A DNA stretch of 64,000 nt from Deroplatys truncata (GCA_030765065.1 CM060990.1:675179618-675243617), one strand, 5' to 3'; shown: positions 11,844-24,282, counted from the stretch's first letter. The notes: generated by a model from the letters alone, not told the origin. Program-made: numbers and translations.

Positions 11844-12480
11844 GTATACTAGCGTGCATAAAAATGTGACCCATAATGGACTGGAGCGGATTATGTTGGT
11901 GCTGACCAAATCCAGCCGCATCCCTACCGGCGTGATTACCTCTATATTTTGAGCATAATTCTAGCCACTGAATTGGCTTTACTTTACCCCTTATGGCCGA
12001 ACAGTCGAAGGGTAACATTACTACTTAAACCTTATAGTTTCATGCTACACTACCGTTTTCGTATTGCCGTTTAGTAGCGACAACAACTTTAACCTTCGTC
12101 TCCATGTCGCTGATGAAAGCTCTCATATATGTAAATGTCGTAGCTGGCGTTCAGTTTAACCACAAACGCAAATAATTCTTTACTCCTTCCTCTAGAAGGC
12201 CGAAATATTTGTAAATGGTGTAGCCTTTCCTTGTGTACCAATCGTAGCGAGACTCTTTCATGGAGGTGGTATCCGTACCACCCCTTCATTCCACATAGAC
12301 TTTAAACATCATTCATTTGTTAGTTTGTAGTTCATATATTGTTTTTCAGGCTAGTCCCTGGAGAACTGATACCGGCTGGGTGGAGTCAAAAGTTGGTTAC
12401 CTGAAGGTGGAAATCTTCCTGAGGGAAAAACACTGTGGCGATCTAGGGGAATGGGCCTTTTTTTATGCACGGCAGTGTAC
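11844..12480. mobile_element. MITE family B, copy 1
   Basis: The terminal inverted repeats are gtatactagcgtgcataaa on the left and, as reverse complement on the right, gtacactgccgtgcataaa. The interior is shared with 23316-23912, for example ccataatgga, gcataattcta and cgaagg-taacatta. About 637 bp with no transposase makes it a non-autonomous TA-inserting element of probable Tc1/mariner type. Repeat A starts 3 bp after its right end. Confidence 0.85.
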
Positions 12481-12482
12481 AT

Positions 12483-13170
12483 AATAGGTAGAGAAGGTAT
12501 TGCATTCCACCCTAAAATTCCGTACCGAGGTTTCACCGGAAATGCATGTTGTTAGGCCCCTTGAATCCAAAAAAACAAACCATATATATAAAAGTGTCCC
12601 TGTGTGTGTGTGTGTGTGTCTTTGAGCAGCATTACTCAATAACGAAAAGTCGGATAAATACCTAACTTGGTATTTAGGTTCAGTACCTTCCAAAGATACA
12701 ACACAAAGATTTTCAAGAAAATCTCCTCACCCGAAACTACCCTTTACATGGAACATTTTTCAAAATTTTTGAATTTATAAGAAATAAATTAACGATTTAT
12801 CAAAATGCCATTTATTAAAGATATTTCATGAAAAATAAAATGCATATCTTAAATTTTTGTGGAATAGCCTGTGAAGTCCTCTTCTTTCGGAAGGAAAATT
12901 TTGTATAATCTTGTATAACTCATAAACCTTAAGCGATAAACGAAAACGTACTAGACAAAACATGTAGATCTCTTTAAAACACGCCATTTATTTCAAATAA
13001 CTTTATTCGTGGCATCAGCCATTTCCGATATATCCGTTATTAATGGCTCGAATTGTTCAATGCTCTTAAAGCCCTGTTGATTTTCAGCTGTTCCTCGCGA
13101 TGACATGGAAAGAGTATGTCCCACTAATAAGCAATAGAGGGTAGAGAAAGTCATGTGAATGTAACACATC
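12483..13170 (+). repeat. Repeat A copy
   Basis: It starts at taggtagagaaggtattgca and contains a GT microsatellite (12600-12620), ccttccaaagatacaacaca, aactaccctttacatggaac and ggcatcagccatttccga. It ends near gtgaatgtaacacatca. It is one of the fullest copies and encodes nothing evident. Confidence 0.8.
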
Positions 13171-13527
13171 AGATTTTTTCATTTCTCCTTTGTGTCCTTG
13201 GCATCTTTTGTCACCACCCAATTCTTTTTCAGCAGCTAGAACTCTATCACTTCAGTTAAAGAGAGCGTCATAGGTACTATATATGGTCATTAATGTCAAA
13301 AGATAGCTATAACCATTAAAAGCAAAACAATGAGAAGATTAAGCTATTATCTACTGAGTGTAGTGCTATATTGCAGCTGTGAGTCTTATTCTTCTTTTAT
13401 TGTCGTTTGAAACATCAAACGAAGGGAGATATGACTTTATTTCTGCATGATAATAAAACTTGATAATTCCGAAGCTTTCCGTTGTGTTTATGCTATACTG
13501 CCACTAGGTAAAGCAGATTGCATTGGA

Positions 13528-13808
13528 GTCGTCCTCTGTGGTGTAGCGGTTACTATGCTAGCCTCTAATTCCCGAGGTCGCGGGTTCAAACCCGGCGGAG
13601 GGCGATGGTTTTTTTCGGGCGTAAAAATCCTTAGCATGGCTTCCTTCGGAAGGGAAGTTAAACCGGTAAACCCGTGTCGTAGATTTACGGCACATAAAAG
13701 AACCTCAAGCCTGACAGAGGCCTCTGAGCAAAATTACCGGTATTTCACGCCCAATATAGACTGAGACGCTAAGGACCACAGCAGTTAAAGAGCATCCATA
13801 AATAAAAC
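13528..13808 (+). repeat. tRNA-derived SINE, family 1
   Basis: Full-length copy: head gtcgtcctctgtggtgtagc, B-box gggttcaaacc, body with ttccttcggaagggaag, and tail gcatccataaataaaa. Confidence 0.92.
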
Positions 13809-13844
13809 TGAATTTAATTTAATTTTGTGATGCGTCTGCGTCTG

Positions 13845-13915
13845 TCGTCCTCGTGGTCGTCTGGCGGATCCGAGTTCGAATCCTGTCGAGCCGCTCAGTC
13901 GCCCTTCAGATTGGT
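13845..13915 (+). repeat. Possible tRNA-like or SINE head fragment
   Basis: A stretch with gtcctcgtggtcgtctggcg followed by a B-box-like gagttcgaatcc resembles a degraded tRNA-derived SINE head. No convincing cloverleaf forms, so it is not called as a tRNA gene. Confidence 0.35.
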
Positions 13916-13960
13916 CTGAAACTTAAGGCCCAGAATGCTGTTTCCTAACTCAGGGTTTCT

Positions 13961-14504
13961 CGTGGGTGAAGGCTGGTTTGATAATTACCACTGGATAACT
14001 TGTAATAGGCATTTAATGCTCAAAAATAAGCAACTTTTAAAGGTTAACAACTGATACTAGACGCAGCCAGCAACCCTCATTGTAACTAATTGTAGTAATG
14101 TAAACCTTGCTTCCCGCCATGTGAAGTACATGTGAAGGTATAGCTAGCTAATCAAGTCACACCAATTTCCCCCGCCCCTTCAGTTCGCTGGGCAGCGTGC
14201 AGTTGCCTCGAGAAGAAATTGTGTCAAAAGGTGACGCTCCGGCATATTCTCTCCATATTTATAAAATCTGTACATGACGTCAGTTTCCACCTCGAAATAT
14301 GTAACAACTATTTTGATTGGCTAAGAACGTAGCGTTGGTTACACAATATGAAAAATAAATTCGACGCGGTTCTAATGTTTAGCGTCAGTACGACATTTCT
14401 GGAATTCTATGTCTGCTCTCTTTGTTCCACACTTGATCTTCTCTGTCTAACATTCCTCGTTTGGCACACTACTTCAGCTATGTCTGACTCATTGAGAGTA
14501 TTCC

Positions 14505-14549
<45 letters not shown>

Positions 14550-15329
14550 ATGCCCTGGCTATCTCACTCGTCGCGTCTACAGCCACCTACTTGCAGTGGT
14601 TTCAGCGCTTGTTCCTAATTGCTTCGTTAGCTATGTTTGATACCAAAATGTATGACATTGCATTCTAGATTTACAATATTGAATTATGTACAATATTCTT
14701 TACATTTACTTACGTTAATATTATTCTCTCTATTTACATTGCCTTTCTATTCACTTCTTATATGTTTAAATATAATGGTTGCTCCATTATTGCAATCTTT
14801 GAGGAATGAATATTGGGTGAACCATGGCAAGGTAACGTTCGCAAAAATAGTTTAACTACACATTTTGTTGTAGTTACAAATGTGATATTTGAGAATCAAA
14901 CGATATTCAAATGTTTGAAAATGGGTCGCAATATGCTGGCCTTAAAATTCCATGTTTTCTATGACAGCGCAAGAAATAACTGCATGGTGCAGCACTTCAA
15001 AAACAACTGACAAACTATTGACAAATCCAAACCAGATGTCTTAGAAATGGCTGATGCCACACAAAGTTAGATGATATAAGTTGTGTCTTTTAAAGATAGG
15101 TATATTTTTTGTAGTAGGTAAATGTTTGTCTATCTCTCTGATTTACTAGTTACGCAATATTGCACGAAATTTATTTCGAATGAACAGAACTTCTTAGGCT
15201 ATTTCCAAAAAATTGAAGATACGCGTTTTATTTGCAATATAAATATTTTAAATATATGGTACTTCAATGAAAGGCATTAAATCTTTTTAGAAAAAAAAAC
15301 AGATGATAATAAATATTTCATGTAAATGT
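13961..15329. other. No gene seen; CT microsatellite
   Basis: A (CT)n run lies at about 14508-14545. The open frame 14348-14668 crosses the microsatellite (poly Ser-Leu) and has no other support. Confidence 0.6.
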
Positions 15330-15597
15330 TAGTTTGTGGTAGAGGGGTTTCTTCAAAACCTTTCTGTCGCAAGTTTGGAAGATATTGAATTTAAAAACCA
15401 AGTTTGTTATTTATCCGACATTTCATTTTTGAGTAATGCTGTTAATAAAACACACACACACACCGACACACACATGAGGACTTTTATAAAAATGCGCTTT
15501 TTAATTCAGGGTGCCTCAAAACACGTATTTCCAGTGAAAACTCTATGTCGAAATTTAAGGTGGAATGCAACAGTTCCACTACCTCCTAGGTAGAGTT
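15330..15597 (-). repeat. Repeat A copy, partial
   Basis: A reverse-strand copy of the 5' portion of repeat A, with a CA/TG microsatellite (15450-15475), ggtgcctcaaaacacgtatt and ggtggaatgcaac. Confidence 0.75.
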
Positions 15598-15599
15598 AG

Positions 15600-15995
15600 G
15601 GTTAAGAGAATTTCAGCACTGCGGCCAAGGCTAGGTCTATTGCGCCTACTAAGAAAGGGATGAGGTGAGAGAGCACGCAGGACAGGCAGTTCTGACGGCG
15701 GGGTCCCTGTCGTTTCCAGACTGAGCATCCCCGGATTGCGCTCCAAGTGCCCCCTATCCGAGTGAATGGACGGACAGGTACAAGCAGAAACTTCTCTGCC
15801 GGGGAAGAAACTGTTCTCTCCTTGCGCCTCTGACCCCCGACCATCGTGCCAGGCCCTGCAACGCCGAAGATGAAAGGCCTACCAACCTGGGAAAATCACG
15901 AAAAAAAACGAAGGCCAGGGAATTGGTCCAACGGGAATCGAACATGAACGTTTCCAAATGCGAGCCTCGTCTGAGCCATCTCGGCTACATCCTAG
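15600..15995 (-). repeat. tRNA-derived SINE, family 2
   Basis: Read on the minus strand it starts with gtagccgagatggctcagac (A box), then a B-box tgttcgattcc (15938-15948 on plus as ggaatcgaaca). A body with ttcgtgattttcccaggttg follows. A related copy is at 52715-53030. A family C MITE abuts its 5' end. Confidence 0.75.
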
Positions 15996-16418
15996 GTACA
16001 GTCGGGTGCAAAAAAACATGCCGATATGAGGAACCGCGGTTTAAGTTGGCAATCAATAATTAACACGCCTCTGCCGCGCCTTCCATCCCTCATTCGGTTA
16101 CAGAGGTTAATGTTTGAATGCCGAACCAATAAGAGCCGGACTCATTCAGGGACTAGTATGGACAGTCTTTGGGAGACATATTGTTTCAACCATTCTGTGA
16201 CATACACCGATTCTCACCCCTTTCATCCCCCAGCCAGGCCTGACATTCCTTCATAGGGTAATGCTAGCGTATCGGACTTCAGCTAGAACCAATTAGAGCA
16301 TGGCTCACCTAAGGCAGGCGAGGAACACAAATGATGAGGGGATTCTGCCAACATTCAAGAATGGAAAACACTAAAAGTAACCAAAAGCATCGGCACGTTC
16401 TTTTGTACTCGACTGTAC
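15996..16418. mobile_element. MITE family C with about 30-bp inverted repeats
   Basis: The left end gtacagtcgggtgcaaaaaa matches the reverse complement of the right end, gtacagtcgagtacaaaaga, with the identity continuing through the next bases (tgccgat). TA lies at both outer borders, consistent with Tc1/mariner-type TA target duplication. At 423 bp it has no transposase. Confidence 0.85.
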
Positions 16419-18025
16419 GTAGCAGAGAAAATAAAATCACGTTCCTCGATTATTAACCTTTTTCCTTACGAAATTGTTACACAATAAAACAGAATAAGAT
16501 GTATAATCTGGGTTGTTTACAACATTTCAATAGGTGTGATAGGTAGGTATAGGCACAGGTTTATACAACGGACGGGCACACCTCGCGTACTGCGACCTAC
16601 ATCGATCTATTGTGGCTACCACGCCCTCAGGAAGGGATGAAGTGAAGGAAACACAGGAGGCTACAGGCCGCAGGTAGACAGGCCACAGAGACTCGCGGAA
16701 GTCCTTAACATTTTCAGACTCGATGACTTCGACCAAACAGCCCTCTAGTGTACACAGTGAATACCCACTCTTTGAGCAAGCACCTGTCCGGCACCGCCAC
16801 ACACCACGAAATCTTGAAACACACCGGATAGATGAGAAGGAAACAGAATGAAGGGGAAACAATATGATCATAACCTAAAAGCTATCCAAAATCTCGTTAC
16901 TGTTATTTGTTTACAGTTGCGTGAAAAAAAATGGCTCATACAGGATTTAGATTCATATTGAAATGTTTAGCTCCGACCACATAAAGTATGATCCTTCTAC
17001 CGTCCCTTTTGTATAATTTAAGCCACCTATTTGATGGGTTAGTTACCTATTCTAAAAATGGGAGGAGGAAAACACCGCCAATCAGTTACCCACATACGTC
17101 CTTACTAGTTGAGTACCGTTAAGTTAATAATAAATAATAATCATAATGATAATAGGTCATTTATTTAACAATGCTATTTGAGTACCAGGATCATATGAGT
17201 ACGTCAATATGTATAATAATTATACGTATTTATTATTTTCCTTTTCTTGCGTTGTCTAAATGCTTATGGACCAAAATAATTGATATCCACATTTACGTCC
17301 AAGTAATACTAACCTATTTATTGATAATATTTTCAGCAATAGGAATAGGTTTTTAGGGGTATGTCACATGATTCACCAACCCTATAAACGCAACATTCCT
17401 ATTCGATGGCGGCCATAATTTTAGACTTTTTTCCCATGTCTACTTGAAATAAATATTGTAGTTTCTGGACATCTTAAAGATATGGGTAACGTTTTCTCGC
17501 CCATTCCTCCCTCTATAAGGTCAAGTCTCCAATCGTATTAGTTTCAAACTATAGTTGATCCAACCTAAGAACCGGACTTGATGTAAACAAAACAGTTTGT
17601 ATCCCTCCGCGTTAGCCTCGTGTTCATATCAGCTTTAAGGAACAAATTCCTCATCATTATCGTATGCAGAAGAGAGATAAATGACGCCATACAGAATTAA
17701 ACGGAAGATGCAACCTTCTTTAGTTTAACTATTCGTAGGTATTATTTATTGTTTGATATTAATACAAAGTTTTGAACTATGTTTAACATACTTCTTGAAA
17801 ACTCGCAGATAATCGCGCATATTTAAGGTTGCTTTGGTTTCCGGCGGATTGCGCGTTAGTTTATGACGTCATGTGTTAACATCAAGTTGGGTTCTAAGAA
17901 TAGAGTAATTATAGATACCTTTATTTATTAGCAGCAATCGTTGTAGAATTACTTTAAGTCTGGCTATTATTATCCCTCCCCCCTTTTGGTTTCACGTCAC
18001 ACAGTGGTTTACTTCTCCTTCTCTA
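16419..18025. other. No gene seen
   Basis: Generic AT-rich sequence. The minus-strand open frame 16527-16871 (114 codons) has no recognisable domain. Confidence 0.55.
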
Positions 18026-18860
18026 CTACGTATTTACAATGAGTAGAGGAAGTATTGTATTCCACCCAAAAACTGAATGTTGAGATTTCACCGGAAATAC
18101 ACATTTTGAGGTCCCTGAACTCAAAAGGTCGTTTTTAGAAAAAGGTTCATGTGTGTGTAACAGCATAACTCGAAAACGAAATTCCAGATAAATACCAAAC
18201 TTGGTGTTTATGTTCATTAACTTCCAAAGATGTGACACAAGGATTTTTAAAATATTCCCCACCCCAAACTACCCTTTATATGTAAAATTTCCTGAAAGTT
18301 TTTTATTTTTCCAAAATAACTAACGATTTTTATTAGAATGGCTATATATTTAGGACATTTACATGCAAATAAAATCTATATCCTGAATTTTCTGGGGATA
18401 GCTTGTGAAGTCCTCTTTCATTTGGGAGGAATTTTATATAATTTCGCACAGCAGTTCAACCATAAGATCTAGACAAAAATTACAAAAAAAAAGGTAGATC
18501 TGTTTAAAGTATCTATACCTACAAATTATTTCCAATAGAATGTTCTGTGCCATCAGCCGTATCCAAGATACCCGTTATTATTGGTAGTCATTTTTAAAGT
18601 GCTGTGGCTATTCAGTTGTTTCTCGCGATGTCATGAAAGAGTATGGAATTTCAGGGCCAGCATATAGAGACATGTGACTATCGATTCCGCTTTCTGTATC
18701 TCCCTTGTGCCTTAACGTAATGTGCAAATGACACTATTTTAGAAAGGTTTATCTCGATTAACTTGTCTAGATAGAAAAATAAGCTTTCACAGGAATAGTT
18801 TGTAGGAGCTGTATACGGGTAAAGATGTGACTGTAACACATCAATTTTGTTTGGCATTTG
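18026..18860 (+). repeat. Repeat A copy (long)
   Basis: It runs from gtattgtattccacccaaaa through cttccaaagatgtgacacaa, ccaaactaccctttatatg and gccatcagccgtatccaaga to gtgactgtaacacatca. It extends beyond the point at which units 1 and 2 of the left array are interrupted. Confidence 0.8.
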
Positions 18861-18889
18861 TTTCAAGCGTGTGATAGAGAACACTAATA

Positions 18890-18985
18890 AAATCTGTGTG
18901 GAGTCAGGTGTTAAGTAGATGTTGGAAACTTAGAGAAGAAACATCGCTATTACGATATGGGGAATGGGCCACTTTTACTTCACAC
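18890..18985 (+). mobile_element. MITE family B right-end fragment
   Basis: The strings gtgtggagtcag and gggaatgggccactttta match the right end of the family B copies at 12480 and 23912. The rest of the element is absent. Confidence 0.5.
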
Positions 18986-21101
18986 AAGGGTGCGCACGAC
19001 GTTAAATTTCAGGTCATTGTTTGTTTTAACAGAAATCATTTGGTGCCAATAGTGAAATATATTATTGAAATTTTGAGAAACAATAAAAAAACTGGTCTTT
19101 TTGGAATGTTCTACTTACAAAGTAATCTGAACTTGCCTCCGATATCAACTGAACCTTTCAAAGTATTGACAGAATTTCCTCATAATCTTACAAAAATGTT
19201 TAATTCCGTTGTTGCAGCAGTTAATCTGAATATCCTAACTGTATGCAAATGTTGAGAGTGCAGTGAACGAGGTCTTATACATATTTAACAAAAGTTTTTC
19301 TAATTCTCTGAACCTGAAAGATATTTCAACTTTACGCTATAAAATGTCCTAGTCAAACGGAATGATGGAATTTATAATCTGTAGGTCGTATTTCTTTCAA
19401 GTTTTCAAGCTCTTATTGAGAAAATGTGCACTTCAAGAAGTTAGCATTGGTGCCAGAGAGGCATTCCAACTTTTCTGGACCCCCTTGAAAATCTATCAAC
19501 ATTACTTTAGCTGAAAACCGATTTAACAGGTGCAGCATAGGGCACAGAAATTAAATAAAGTTGTGAGATCCCAGGCGTCGCAGTAAGGCTGTTCCATAAA
19601 GTGTTCCTGAATAATTCATGGCTTAAGGTGTAAATGAAACACACATTAACTCCTTGGTATTTCTGTTACATATCGGTTTTGGCTCTGCGGTTTCTAGAAT
19701 CCAAAGAAATTGCCCGGAGTAATCGCTTGCTGTTTCTTTGTGCTGAATGATTTTTTCTGCGTTCAGAAACGCCAGACTACTAGTACACTGATATACTAAA
19801 CCTTAGAAAATCAAAGTATTGTATTTCTCTAGCCAAGATTATTCCATATCCTCCCCGGAATCTGGAAGAATGTATGAGAGTGCGAATGTGCGCATGACCT
19901 AATGATAAACCCCCAAAGTGCAAGAAACCCAACGACAAGCGAAAACGAGATAACACCATTGCCTTCGGTAATAAGCTCCAAAGGAAAGGCCGCCGATAAG
20001 ACCAATGTAGTTGAAGACAGGGCTAAAATGGGACTAAAAAAAGAAAGCTGTTTGGCCTCTTCGCGATCCAGATCTAAAGTCATGTGGTTATTATCTGTGG
20101 GGAATCCTAGAAAACAGGGTGTCTTCATCAAATCCACAAACGCTTGACGAATTAGAAGACAAGTGTCCGGTGTGCGTTTTCCAAAGTTTTGTTTATAGAA
20201 ATTCTTCGAGTGTTCAATAACGTGTTCACGTTGTCAGATTTGTACAGACGCAGAGGGGCATTGTTTCGAACATCTTTGTAATGAAAGGTATAACGTAACA
20301 TTTTCATATTTTTCCATGCCGTTAGCATTATCTAGGAGAGAAATGGCAGGCCGGTACACGGATACTGCACGGACGGATTCGTATAGCAGTGGCGTGGAAG
20401 CGGCGGCCTAGCAATCGCGTCATTCAGGAGAATTCCGGTATTTGATGGAGAAATAGTGACTCTGGTGTCTTAAAAAGCAACAAAGCGCCCTGGGGAGGCG
20501 ACATGCTGACCATATGACACCACCATTACTGCACCCTACCCGTAAGGTCCTGTCCTGCGTGTGGTAGGCAGAGGATGCAGCGTCATGCAATAGAGGTTGG
20601 CCCAATGGGGCTCTTGCACCACGGAGTTAGTTTTTGTTGACACTATAATTAAAATTCCGTGCATTAGGTGAATCTGCTCTCTGTTGTCCGAGGTTAATTA
20701 TTCACAGCAATAGAGATTTGCCCCATTAATGCAGATGAACTGAGTTATTCCAGAAAACAACTTACTCGTGATATGCCATTTTAACAGAAAATAAACGAGT
20801 CCTTTGGGAAAAGGAAATAACTTAAAGATTACAAGTCTGAACACATAACACAAGAATTCCAGAAGTAACTTTAAATTATAAAACCGCCCTTTCAAACACA
20901 GATACATACATTTTGTAAAATTTGTAGGACCAATAATCAAACATAACCTATTTTAAATGTACGCGATAGATCGTGTCTATTTTAGTGCAATGTTGAATTT
21001 CTGACAACTAAAACTACACATGAACATTGTTTTATATTCCATTGTGACACTTAATGTGGTGTTTTCCTAAAATTTAATTAATCAAAGAAAAATTAAATTT
21101 G
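18986..21101. other. No confirmed gene; overlapping open frames at 19829-20147
   Basis: Overlapping frames of 102 codons (minus, 19829-20137) and 81 codons (plus, 19902-20147) occupy the same stretch. The minus frame includes HMTLDLDREEAKQLSFF. I have an uncertain memory of similar frames recurring in insect genomes as repeat-derived hypothetical proteins. The function is not recognised. A GC-richer block at about 20340-20640 is also unassigned. Confidence 0.3.
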
Positions 21102-21361
21102 AGTTTTATTTATGGACACTCTTTAACTACTATGATTCTTAGCGTCCCATTCTATATTGGGCGTGAAAGATCGGAAATTTTGCCCAGAGGTCTGTTTATT
21201 AGACTTCAGGTACTTTCACGTGTCGTAAATCTACGACACGGGACCACGGCTTTACTTCCCTCCCAAAGGAAGTCATGCTAAGGGTTTCTAAATCTATCGC
21301 TCTCCGCAGGGTGTGAATCAGGACCTCGGGAACTAGAGGCTAGCATGGTGCTCCTAGACCA
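21102..21361 (-). repeat. tRNA-derived SINE, family 1
   Basis: A reverse-oriented copy: it starts with the tail ttttatttatggacactctt and ends with the head ctagaggctagcatgg. Only the distal acceptor end is degraded. Confidence 0.88.
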
Positions 21362-21639
21362 GGAATAAGAGATTACTTAAAGAAATTTAATAACGAAAGT
21401 ATAGACTATGTTAAAACAACTTTTGTTTAACTTTTGGTTATTCTACAGGGTAGATATTCCTTGAACAAATACAGGTTATTCAAAAAGAAGGAACATATTT
21501 TAAATATTCATTTTTAATGAACGACAATACATAGGGAGACATACGACGCATCATTGAATAGAGCAAAGTTCAAAGTTTTAAGCCCCACCTGTTAGTTCAA
21601 TTCAGTGCCTACAGCGGCGCTGTGTTTGTTTACGAGGAA

Positions 21640-21841
21640 ATGGCGACGCCACAGGAAAAGTCGTTTTGTGTGCTGCATTATGCAAAGAGTGAATTCATTG
21701 TTTCATTGCAGCGTGCATTTCGTTGCCTCGTCAGAAAAAATTGATAACAATAAATTCGTAGAAGATGGTTGCGTATGCAAACGGAAAAGCACTGGACGTC
21801 CTCGCGTAACAAATGGTGCTCATTTTGAACATATAAAATAA
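21640..21841 (+). pseudogene. Collapsed DUF4817/mariner-like transposase: N-terminal HTH joined to the C-terminus
   Basis: From ATG at 21640, MATPQEKSFCVLHYAKSEF and then LQRAFRCLVRK match the start of DUF4817-type transposase N-termini. Stops and a frameshift follow, then FVEDGCVCKRKSTGRPRVTN and GAHFEHIK with a stop. The STGRPR segment normally lies near residue 70, whereas a TNGAHFEHI-like segment is typical of the extreme C-terminus. An internal deletion has therefore removed the catalytic core. Flanks at about 21470-21640 and 21841-21940 are probably its untranslated ends. Confidence 0.7.
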
Positions 21842-21941
21842 ACTTTTGAACTTTTCTCTATCCAGTGATGTATCGCATGTGTCGCCATCTATTGTCTTTC
21901 GTTAGACATAAATATTTAAAGTCTGTTAATGTATAAACCCT

Positions 21942-22483
21942 TAGGAAAAATGCATCCTATAATCAAAATCTCTAATAATGCTTTAGTTGTTTAGAATAAG
22001 GCTGTATATAACAACACATGACGCAACTGTTAATAAGCTCTCATTAGTCTGGGATTGGGAACTTCATCTTTTTTAATTAAAGAAGTAAACATATAAATTA
22101 ATTTCTGTTTTCTATCTATTAGAAATGCAAATGATAGATATGAAAGAAACGTCTGGTAGCAAGCTCAAACCCAAATTAATTAAAGAATATTTTTTTTCTC
22201 TTCTCAGGTTCTCTTACTCCAGAACATATTTTGTAACTTGGTTCATATATTATTGTTAATTGCGTTGTATAACTTCAGTTTTTATGCGTGAAAATACATC
22301 TGCAGTCCCTTTCCGGCCCACGGTCCCACCGGGTTTCTCCGCCTAAAGTTTCAGAATATAGTATTAACATATTATAAGCTTTCTTGTTAACGTGTGAACA
22401 TCTCACCAGTCGATTCTGGGGTTCACGTAAAACTAAGTAATGAAAACGTTGCACGTGGAAAATGCTCCTGCATAAAACTTAAC
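21942..22483. other. No gene seen
   Basis: AT-rich sequence without a recognisable element. Confidence 0.55.
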
Positions 22484-23085
22484 GAGCGGGATGGCTCAGG
22501 CGGCAACGTCTGCGGCCCGCATTCGAGAGGTCCCGGGTTCGATCACCGGCTCACTTTGGCTCATGAAATTGTCGTGGTTTCCTCGGGTCAACAGGCGAAT
22601 GCTGGGGTGGTTCATCTTCTAACACGACTCTCCTCCCTCTCATCTCCTGTACCCATCATTTTCCTTGTCATCTGTTTTAGGGTTGTAGGAGCAGGCGACG
22701 GTGTCCGGCGGGTTGCGGCTGGGCGGTGGCTGTACGTTCTGTAGAGTTTTTTTCTCTGGCGTCGCTGCGGGGACTGCTCAGCTAGGTCTCTCCTCCGAGT
22801 GGGCTCCGCCCCGAGGGGGGGCTGCCGGAGGTTCGGTGGCTTGTGGTTAGGACTGGGCGGCGTCGGATGCGTTCAATCTAGAAATATTAGGGACCCCGTT
22901 AGTACTTGGGTCCGTCGTCATTCGGATCTGGTCGACCTTCTCATCTCTCCCCTGATCCCTCCCTCCCTCCCTCCCTCACGAGGGTCAGTGGTAGAAGCAC
23001 ACGGGGCCGACTGGCCTGCGTGCGGTGCTCTGTCCCGGTTTCGGGGCCCCTCCATTTGTTCATACCTTTACCTTTACCTTAAGTA
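22484..23085 (+). repeat. tRNA-derived SINE, family 3 (GC-rich, long)
   Basis: A tRNA-like head runs from gagcgggatggctcaggcgg (A box) to ccgggttcgatcaccggctc (B box). A body with ggtttcctcgggtcaacagg and cgaatgctggggtggttc follows, and the element ends in a cctttacctttacctt tail. The open frames here (22394-22744, 22799-23086) are products of its GC-richness and are not genes. Confidence 0.8.
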
Positions 23086-23315
23086 AGCTAAGTATACGCA
23101 CAGACTTAATATCAGGTGCGCTCGCTTCCTAGTGCACTATGCTCAAGGCTTTTAATTTAAACCAAAACCAAATTCTGGGCAATTTATGTATGGATATAAA
23201 TAAATATCATACATACCTACTATTTAGCTATGATACCCGATTTGTCATATTCTCTGAAATATGTAGTGGGATTTTAGTCACTTAACTGCTGAGGTCATTA
23301 GCGTCTGAAGTATGT

Positions 23316-23912
23316 GTACTGACGTGCATAAAATGTGGCCCATAATGGAACACATCGGTTTATGTTGGTACTGACAAATCTAGCCCCACCCTCTATCACC
23401 GTGACCACCTCCGAGTTTCTGAGCATAAATCTATCCCCTGGATTGGCAGGGTACTTTACCTCCCCAAAATATGGCCGAATTGTCGAAGGTAATATTACAA
23501 CTTAAACCTTCTTAATCGGTTTTCTTATTGCCGATCGACAGTGGCAATAACTTTAACCTTCGTCTCGGCTCTCATTAAATGGGGTAGCTAATGTTCAGAT
23601 AAACGACACATGCAAATAATTCTTCATACTTTCCTCTAGAAGTTGGAATTATGCTGAAATTGATTTAGCTTTTCCTTGTGTACCAATCGTATTGAAACTG
23701 CGTCATACAGGTGGTATCAGAACCACCTCTTCATTTTCCATCGCTTATAACATGTTCCACTTTGTGTCCCAGAATTGTTTTTCAGGCCAATCACAGAGAA
23801 CTGATACCGAGTGGGTGGAGTCAAAGTTGGTTACCTAAAGATGGAAAACTTACGGAGGGAAAAATACATTTGGGCCCTACGGGAATGGGGCACTTTTTAT
23901 GCACGTCAGTGC
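23316..23912. mobile_element. MITE family B, copy 2
   Basis: The inverted ends are gtactgacgtgcataaaatg (left) and the complement of cactttttatgcacgtcagt (right). The interior is collinear with 11844-12480. The length is about 597 bp and there is no coding capacity. Confidence 0.88.
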
Positions 23913-24282
23913 CTACTTTTTATGTTATTACATAACTCTTTAAAACTTCACCTACTATAATCTTCTGATCGATAATTTTTCCACCGTAAGGGATACTTAT
24001 AAGCTGGCAGCATTACTAGAACTTGGAAGACTGTCGGGGCAACTTAATGAAGTCAGACTTTTCGGCGATGTTTCGCATGAATATCGGGGGATGTTTCTTC
24101 CGTAAGGGGGGATTCGCCACAAAAATCTTCTAGATCCTTGTACAATAATTTAATAAAAAATGGGGGAAAAGGTAAATAAAATTAATTAATTCGTCATTCG
24201 ATTTAAAATTTAAGAGTGCAGCGTCGAGCAATTAGCTAGTTAATGTTAACCTGGGAAAACAGTGAGACTCAGAGACGCTTAT
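23913..24282. other. No gene seen
   Basis: AT-rich sequence without recognisable features. Confidence 0.5.

Noticed and set aside
14348..14668. 106-codon frame
   Set aside because: Driven by a CT microsatellite encoding Ser-Leu repeats.
22484..22552. A functional tRNA gene
   Set aside because: A and B boxes are present, but the stems are imperfect and the sequence continues into a SINE body, as in the other tRNA-headed repeats.
22799..23086. 95-codon GC-rich open frame
   Set aside because: Sits inside a GC-rich SINE; no domain, and composition explains the openness.
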